DNA from: Aeoliella straminimaris
Lineage (GTDB): Bacteria > Planctomycetota > Planctomycetia > Pirellulales > Lacipirellulaceae
Direction: 5' to 3'
Assembly (NCBI RefSeq): GCF_024054565.1
Contig: NZ_JAMXLR010000091.1
Coordinates: forward strand, 1-64,000
Length of the DNA: 64,000 nt
The translations under genes were made by a program, and so were the position numbers. Under the pieces are notes generated by a model that worked only from the letters and a program-made list of their open reading frames with translations, was not told the DNA's origin and did not search any database. Within the stretch, counting starts at the first letter, position 1. Each line of letters begins with the position of its first letter. Below, one piece after another: positions 59,757 through 64,000 of this stretch.

Positions 59757-61253
59757 CTACTTGGCCAATTGCAGCTTGTACACCACGGCCATCTTGTCAG
59801 ACGCTTCGCCCGGCGCGGTGATGACAATGCCTTCGTCAGTGCGCTGCCACTGAAGCTTGCTTTCGCTGCCCAGTAGCGTGATCTCGGCAACTTTCATGTC
59901 GGCCGCCGGTTTGCCCTTGCCAAATGCTTCGAGCACCACCTGGGTACCAGCGCCGGGCCATCCGAGCTGGAGCGCATATACCGAATTGTCCTGGCGGGTG
60001 TAGCGAATGTCGGCCGCCGTGTAGCCCTTGTCGGTGGCGATGCCGCCGAAGTGGCCTTTGCCGGTGGTGGTGGGACCGTGCCCGTACGTGACGAACGGCC
60101 GCGTTTCGTAAATCGCCTCACCAAAACGCTCGAGCCACCCGCCGATGGCCAGCAGCACCTGACGTTGGTCGTCGGGAATGGTGCCATCGGCCTTGGGAGA
60201 GACATTTAGCAACAACTGCCCATTCTTGCTGACGATGTCGATAAGACTGTGCAGCACGATCTTGGGTTCTTTGATCCGCAGGTTGTCGGTATAGCACCAG
60301 CTGCCATAGCTGATGGTGTCGTCCGTGAGCCAGGCGAAGTCGGTAAGCTCGCCCATGCCTCCCTTTTCGAGATCGAGCACACCAATGTCCTGCGGCAGGT
60401 CGTGCTGCTTGTAGGTCACGACAACCTGCTGGCCCTTGTCTGCGGCGTGGTTGAAGTAGTGGGCCAGAAACTGCATCTTCTCGCGGTCGGGGATCTCATC
60501 CAGCCAGGAGTCGAACCAGATGAGATCAGGGCTGTACTGATCGATCACTTCGTCGAGCTTCGCCACCCACATGTCGAGGAAATCCTCGCGCGGCATGTAG
60601 CCGTACAGCACGGCCCGTTCTGGATCGTCCAGCAACTGAGGAAAGTGCTCTTTCACATCGGAGTAGTGTCCGATCCAACCGAGCCTGCCATTCGATCGAT
60701 GTTTCAGCCACAAGTTGTTGCGAGCGTGATGAAACGTAGCCACAACTTTCATGTCGCGCTGGCGGGCGGCTTTGGCGATGTCGCCCATGATGTCTTGCTT
60801 CGGGCCGCGGTCCTTCGCATTCCATGGTGTCACGCTGCTATCCCACATGGCGAAGCCGTCGTGATGTTCCGCAACAGGGCCGACAAAGCGAGCGCCCGCC
60901 TTGTGGAACAGTTCTACCCAATCGTCGGCGTCGAAGTGCTCGGCCGTAAACTGCGGCACAAATCGGTCGTAGGGATACTCGGCCGGATCGCCATACTTCT
61001 CGACGTGGTGGCGATAGACGTCGCCATCCTGGTTGTGCATGTTCCGCGGATACCACTCGTTGCCGTACGCGGGCACCGAGTAGACGCCCCAATGGAAATA
61101 GATGCCAAACTTGGCGTCGCGAAACCACTCGGGCGCCGGTTGGTGCCGAGCGAGAGATTCCCACGTGGGTTCGTAGTGTTCCTGGGCGACGGAAGATTGT
61201 GATACGACGCAAGTGAATGTCAACAGCAAACCGATGGAGACTCGCCTGAGCAT
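59757..61253 (-). CDS. Secreted alpha-L-fucosidase, GH29 family
   Basis: 498 aa. A signal peptide (about 1-23, MLRRVSIGLLLTFTCVVSQS) precedes a GH29 catalytic barrel: WFRDAKFGIYFHWGVYSVPAYG, AEHHDGFAMWDSSV and DLIWFDSWLDE, where the Asp of WFDSW is the expected nucleophile. A beta-sandwich C-terminal domain (about 380-498) follows. It removes L-fucose from glycans, consistent with a planctomycete degrading algal or sulfated polysaccharides, although no sulfatase is next to it. Confidence 0.9.
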   Translation of the reverse strand: MLRRVSIGLLLTFTCVVSQSSVAQEHYEPTWESLARHQPAPEWFRDAKFGIYFHWGVYSVPAYGNEWYPRNMHNQDGDVYRHHVEKYGDPAEYPYDRFVPQFTAEHFDADDWVELFHKAGARFVGPVAEHHDGFAMWDSSVTPWNAKDRGPKQDIMGDIAKAARQRDMKVVATFHHARNNLWLKHRSNGRLGWIGHYSDVKEHFPQLLDDPERAVLYGYMPREDFLDMWVAKLDEVIDQYSPDLIWFDSWLDEIPDREKMQFLAHYFNHAADKGQQVVVTYKQHDLPQDIGVLDLEKGGMGELTDFAWLTDDTISYGSWCYTDNLRIKEPKIVLHSLIDIVSKNGQLLLNVSPKADGTIPDDQRQVLLAIGGWLERFGEAIYETRPFVTYGHGPTTTGKGHFGGIATDKGYTAADIRYTRQDNSVYALQLGWPGAGTQVVLEAFGKGKPAADMKVAEITLLGSESKLQWQRTDEGIVITAPGEASDKMAVVYKLQLAK

Positions 61254-61562
61254 GCTAAGATTCCCTCTCGTTGCGGGGAAAGTGTTCGTGTAGCAGATTG
61301 AAAGACGTAGATCGCTGCTTCTATGGTAGCCTAACTCGTCTGCGGATTGCTACGAAGGTGCAAGACGTGAGTGCCAGTTCCGATTTTCGCGATGTCTGAG
61401 CGATTAGAGCCGCTTTCGACAGGGTTGTCCCTGCTCCGTACCGCACTAAACTGGTGGGGGAAACAGGTTTCTTCGTGGCGATGGTCGACTGGCGATGGTT
61501 CCAGCTTCGACTCGAACATCGCAAAACGCAGGCGTCGTTGCAGAAAGGGAGTGAGGCAGACC
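61254..61562. other. Divergent promoter region between fucosidase and MscS genes
   Basis: No gene is seen. A weak promoter-like pair TTGTCC (61425-61430) and TAAACT (61447-61452), 16 nt apart, could drive the MscS gene, whose ATG at 61563 is preceded by GGGAGTGAGG. Nothing else notable. Confidence 0.35.
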
Positions 61563-63059
61563 ATGGCTGTGAATTCAAATCTTCGCAATCTGTTCCTTTT
61601 GACATTCCTCTTGTTGTTCGCCGGTAGTTCGTCTCTGGCCCAAGAGGAAACCAGCAACGACAAGCCGCAGCCCAAACCCACCACGACTGCCGACACGGCG
61701 ATACCGCTCAAGCAACTGCAGGTACTGGTCAAACCGCTTACCAAAGCAGAACTGGAGGTCGAAGCCGAGGCCTGGTTTGAGCTCCTGAGAAAGAAAGCGG
61801 GCCAGATTTCCGCAGCCCAGCTTGGAGTGAAGAAAACGAACGCTGCCCTGAACGGCGAGGGCGACGAGCAGGCAGCTGTGCAAGAAGCCACGAAGGTGCA
61901 CGAGAAGGCGGCCGAGGAATCGGAACAGACCGAGCGTGAGCTGACTGAAGACGCCGAAGAGAGCCTGGGCATCGACGAAAGTGGTGAAGCGGACGCAGCA
62001 GAGGAAGACGAAGCCGATGCGGAGCCATCTGCCGACTCGGCAGGCGATTTGAAGCAAGAACTCTTAAACAAGGTGAGCGGTTTGCAGGACGAGCGCGCCG
62101 GCTTATCGGACCGGCTCGAGGTCGTGCTCACTTCGCTGGAGGCCAAAGGTGGCGACGTGGAGGAGTATCGGAAGTACATGACGGCTGTATCGGGTATCGA
62201 TCTCGATACCGAAGACGCTAGCGCCGCGTGGGCCGCCGTGACCGGTTGGCTGGCGAGTAAAGAAGGGGGCCAACGCTGGGGCTGGAACATCCTCAAGTTC
62301 CTGCTGATTCTGCTGACCAGTTACATAGTTGCCAGTATTGTGGCCAAGGTGACCAACTGGCTGCTAGAGCGCAAGGTGCACATGTCGCAGCTGGCGGAAA
62401 AAATGATCTCGCGGACCATCAAAAACGTGGTGATGCTGGTCGGTTTGGCCATTGCTCTGACCGCGTTGGAAGTCGACATCACGCCGATCCTGGCTGCTAT
62501 CGGCGCCGCTGGTTTCATCGTCGGTTTTGCACTGCAAGGCACGCTGAGCAACTTTGCCAGTGGATTGATGATCCTGGCCAACCGTCCCTTTGATGTGGGC
62601 GACGTCGTTTCCGCTGGGGGCGTTACCGGCGTCGTTGATGCCATGAATCTGGTCTCGACCACCTTCAAGACCTTCGACAACCAGACGATTCACGTGCCCA
62701 ATAATGAAATCTGGGGCAATGTGATCACCAACATCACGGCCAACGACCAACGCCGGGTCGACATGGAGTTTGGCGTCGGCTACGACGACGACTTCGAGCA
62801 AGCTGAGCAGATTATTCGCGAAGTGGTCGAGAGTCACGAATTGGTGCTGGACGATCCTGAACCGGCCGTGGTGATGCACGAACTGGCCGACTCGTCGGTG
62901 AACATCGTCTGCCGACCGTGGGCGAAGACCAGCGACTGGTGGACCGTAAAAACCGACGTCACCAGGCAGGTCAAGCAACGTTTCGATCAGGCGGGCATTA
63001 GCATTCCTTATCCGCAGACCGATATCCACGTTTACGAACACGCGAACTCGTCCAAGTGA
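61563..63059 (+). CDS. MscS-family mechanosensitive channel with acidic N-terminal domain
   Basis: 498 aa from ATG 61563. A signal peptide (about 1-28) and a periplasmic Glu/Asp/Ala-rich, coiled region (about 60-230; EKAAEESEQTERELTEDAEE and similar) precede the channel. Helices at about 240-270 and 285-340 include TM3 ILAAIGAAGFIVGFALQGTL with its Gly/Ala pattern. The MscS beta and C-terminal domains follow (FASGLMILANRPFDVGDVV, IHVPNNEIWGNVITNI, YPQTDIHVYEH). It releases solutes under osmotic downshock. The N-terminal domain is specific to this lineage. Confidence 0.92.
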   Translation: MAVNSNLRNLFLLTFLLLFAGSSSLAQEETSNDKPQPKPTTTADTAIPLKQLQVLVKPLTKAELEVEAEAWFELLRKKAGQISAAQLGVKKTNAALNGEGDEQAAVQEATKVHEKAAEESEQTERELTEDAEESLGIDESGEADAAEEDEADAEPSADSAGDLKQELLNKVSGLQDERAGLSDRLEVVLTSLEAKGGDVEEYRKYMTAVSGIDLDTEDASAAWAAVTGWLASKEGGQRWGWNILKFLLILLTSYIVASIVAKVTNWLLERKVHMSQLAEKMISRTIKNVVMLVGLAIALTALEVDITPILAAIGAAGFIVGFALQGTLSNFASGLMILANRPFDVGDVVSAGGVTGVVDAMNLVSTTFKTFDNQTIHVPNNEIWGNVITNITANDQRRVDMEFGVGYDDDFEQAEQIIREVVESHELVLDDPEPAVVMHELADSSVNIVCRPWAKTSDWWTVKTDVTRQVKQRFDQAGISIPYPQTDIHVYEHANSSK

Positions 63060-63160
63060 GGACACTGCTCCCCCCCAATATCGGTCGGCCGGCGACGAAT
63101 GCTATGTTAGTTTGTTGGAGGTTGCTGTGAATCAATGCACTTGTTGGGGGCCTGTCGCAC

Positions 63161-64000
63161 GTGGCGAGGAACAAGAAAAATAACCCTTTTGCTGCGCTGC
63201 TCTTCGGGCCGGCGCTCGTCGTAGTGGGCGTGTTGGCGTTGTGGGAGAACGAGGGTCGATTCAACTTCTATCAGGCGGCCAAGGATGCCCAGGTCGCGCC
63301 CGCGGGCGACGCGCCGGTTGGTCGGCCGTTTGCGATGACCGACGAGCTCGACACGCAGATTCCGATTGTCGGTCACTACGTCGAGAAGTTTGTCGGTTTT
63401 CATCGCGTTAACCGCAGTGCGATGATCTACTCCTGGGACGAGGACAAAGACAGCGACGGCCACACCACCTGGGACCTGGACTGGCATTCGAGTGTCGAAA
63501 GCAACTCGCGTAATAGCGGCATTCGGCAGACACTCCGCAGCGACACGTTGTATCCCCCCAAGTATCAGTTGGGAAGCTTGGAGATCGCCGCCGCGGACAT
63601 TCACCTGGTCGATGCCAAGCAGGCCATTCCGGCGAGAAGGCTGCAACTGGTCGAAGCGGGCAGGCAGCAGCAGCTTCGACTCGCTGGCGAGTATTTCTTC
63701 AAAGGCCGCGGCTCACCAGGCAACCCGCAGCTAGGCGACGAACGGCTCCAGTACACCGGCATTCCCAACGCCCCGACCGCTTCGTACTTTGGCATGCTCG
63801 AGGGCCATGTGGCCCGCGGCAAGCAATACGACATCAGCAAGAGCTTTCTATCGGACTTTATCCAGAACGACGGCGTGCTACACCATCTGGTGAATGGCGA
63901 CCGCGAGACAGCTCTCGCTACGCTCAAGGGCTATTTCAGCAAGGTGAAGTGGTTCACTCGGCTGGGTGGTACCGCGGCCGTGGTGATTGGTGTGATGATC
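63161..64000 (+). CDS. TMEM43-like membrane protein (cut at window end)
   Basis: At least 280 residues from GTG 63161; an in-frame stop at 63128 means no ATG start is available upstream. N-terminus MARNKKNNPFAALLFGPALVVVGVLALWENEGR has a transmembrane helix and the WENEGR motif of the TMEM43/LUMA family. A long soluble part follows (TDELDTQIPIVGHYVEKFVG, LYPPKYQLGSLEIAAADIHLV), and a second helix begins near the window end (WFTRLGGTAAVVIGVMI). In animals the family is in the nuclear envelope; bacterial members are of unknown role. Confidence 0.8.
   Translation, partial: MARNKKNNPFAALLFGPALVVVGVLALWENEGRFNFYQAAKDAQVAPAGDAPVGRPFAMTDELDTQIPIVGHYVEKFVGFHRVNRSAMIYSWDEDKDSDGHTTWDLDWHSSVESNSRNSGIRQTLRSDTLYPPKYQLGSLEIAAADIHLVDAKQAIPARRLQLVEAGRQQQLRLAGEYFFKGRGSPGNPQLGDERLQYTGIPNAPTASYFGMLEGHVARGKQYDISKSFLSDFIQNDGVLHHLVNGDRETALATLKGYFSKVKWFTRLGGTAAVVIGVMI

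Overview
The window looks like an ordinary chromosomal stretch of a planctomycete, most likely Pirellulales (Lacipirellulaceae-like). Supporting signs are a secreted protein with dockerin-like repeats and a PEP-CTERM sorting tail, a fused ResB-CcsA cytochrome c assembly protein, short genes with few Shine-Dalgarno sites, high GC, and many lineage-type proteins with no recognisable function. No tRNA, rRNA, CRISPR array, prophage or transposase gene was found.

Layout. 1-2445: an ammonium transporter (amt) read leftward, preceded by a near-perfect sigma-54 promoter and followed by five tandem RNA-type hairpins. 2446-6127: ftsY, nusB, ribH and rho on the minus strand. 6422-9944: coaE and polA, separated by a REP-like hairpin pair. 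10127-13696: a membrane coiled-coil protein with a BRCT-like tail, a small membrane protein and a HEAT-repeat protein. 13900-23132: genes resembling the ebo cluster (TatD-like hydrolase, UbiA prenyltransferase, two xylose-isomerase-like TIM barrels, a phosphodiesterase) with a THUMP-like methyltransferase. This group is interrupted at 15086-17664 by membrane-protein genes lying among REP-like hairpins. 23309-27144: a conserved hypothetical protein, a GNAT acetyltransferase and dnaA with a structured leader. 27301-34549: ResB-CcsA, a duplicated lipoprotein, an acidic HTH-plus-TM protein and a small secreted protein. 34898-38432: a HisN-like phosphatase, the PEP-CTERM protein, and a translationally coupled pair encoding an RbfA-like protein and an RtcB RNA ligase. 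38785-41109: three secreted proteins of unusual composition. 41738-51128: a DUF2254-type membrane protein, an alpha/beta hydrolase, rpmB, gatC-gatA-gatB, a SAM hydroxide adenosyltransferase, a membrane protein and bioA. 51125-64000: a sigma-54 activator, fabI, a MerR/B12-like regulator with an aldehyde dehydrogenase, two membrane hypotheticals, a transglutaminase, an alpha-L-fucosidase, an MscS channel and the start of a TMEM43-like gene.

Most genes are housekeeping or scattered accessory functions. The items most likely to be new are: (1) the RbfA-like/RtcB operon, a plausible 30S ribosome repair or quality-control module; (2) the five covarying hairpins with an invariant 12-nt loop after amt; (3) GTAG-tagged REP/BIME-like elements, one pair of which brackets a two-gene segment inside the ebo-like region; (4) the ebo-like cluster itself, with no eboD in view; and (5) the membrane-anchored, extremely acidic HTH protein. 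All functional claims come from reading the sequence; no database search was run.
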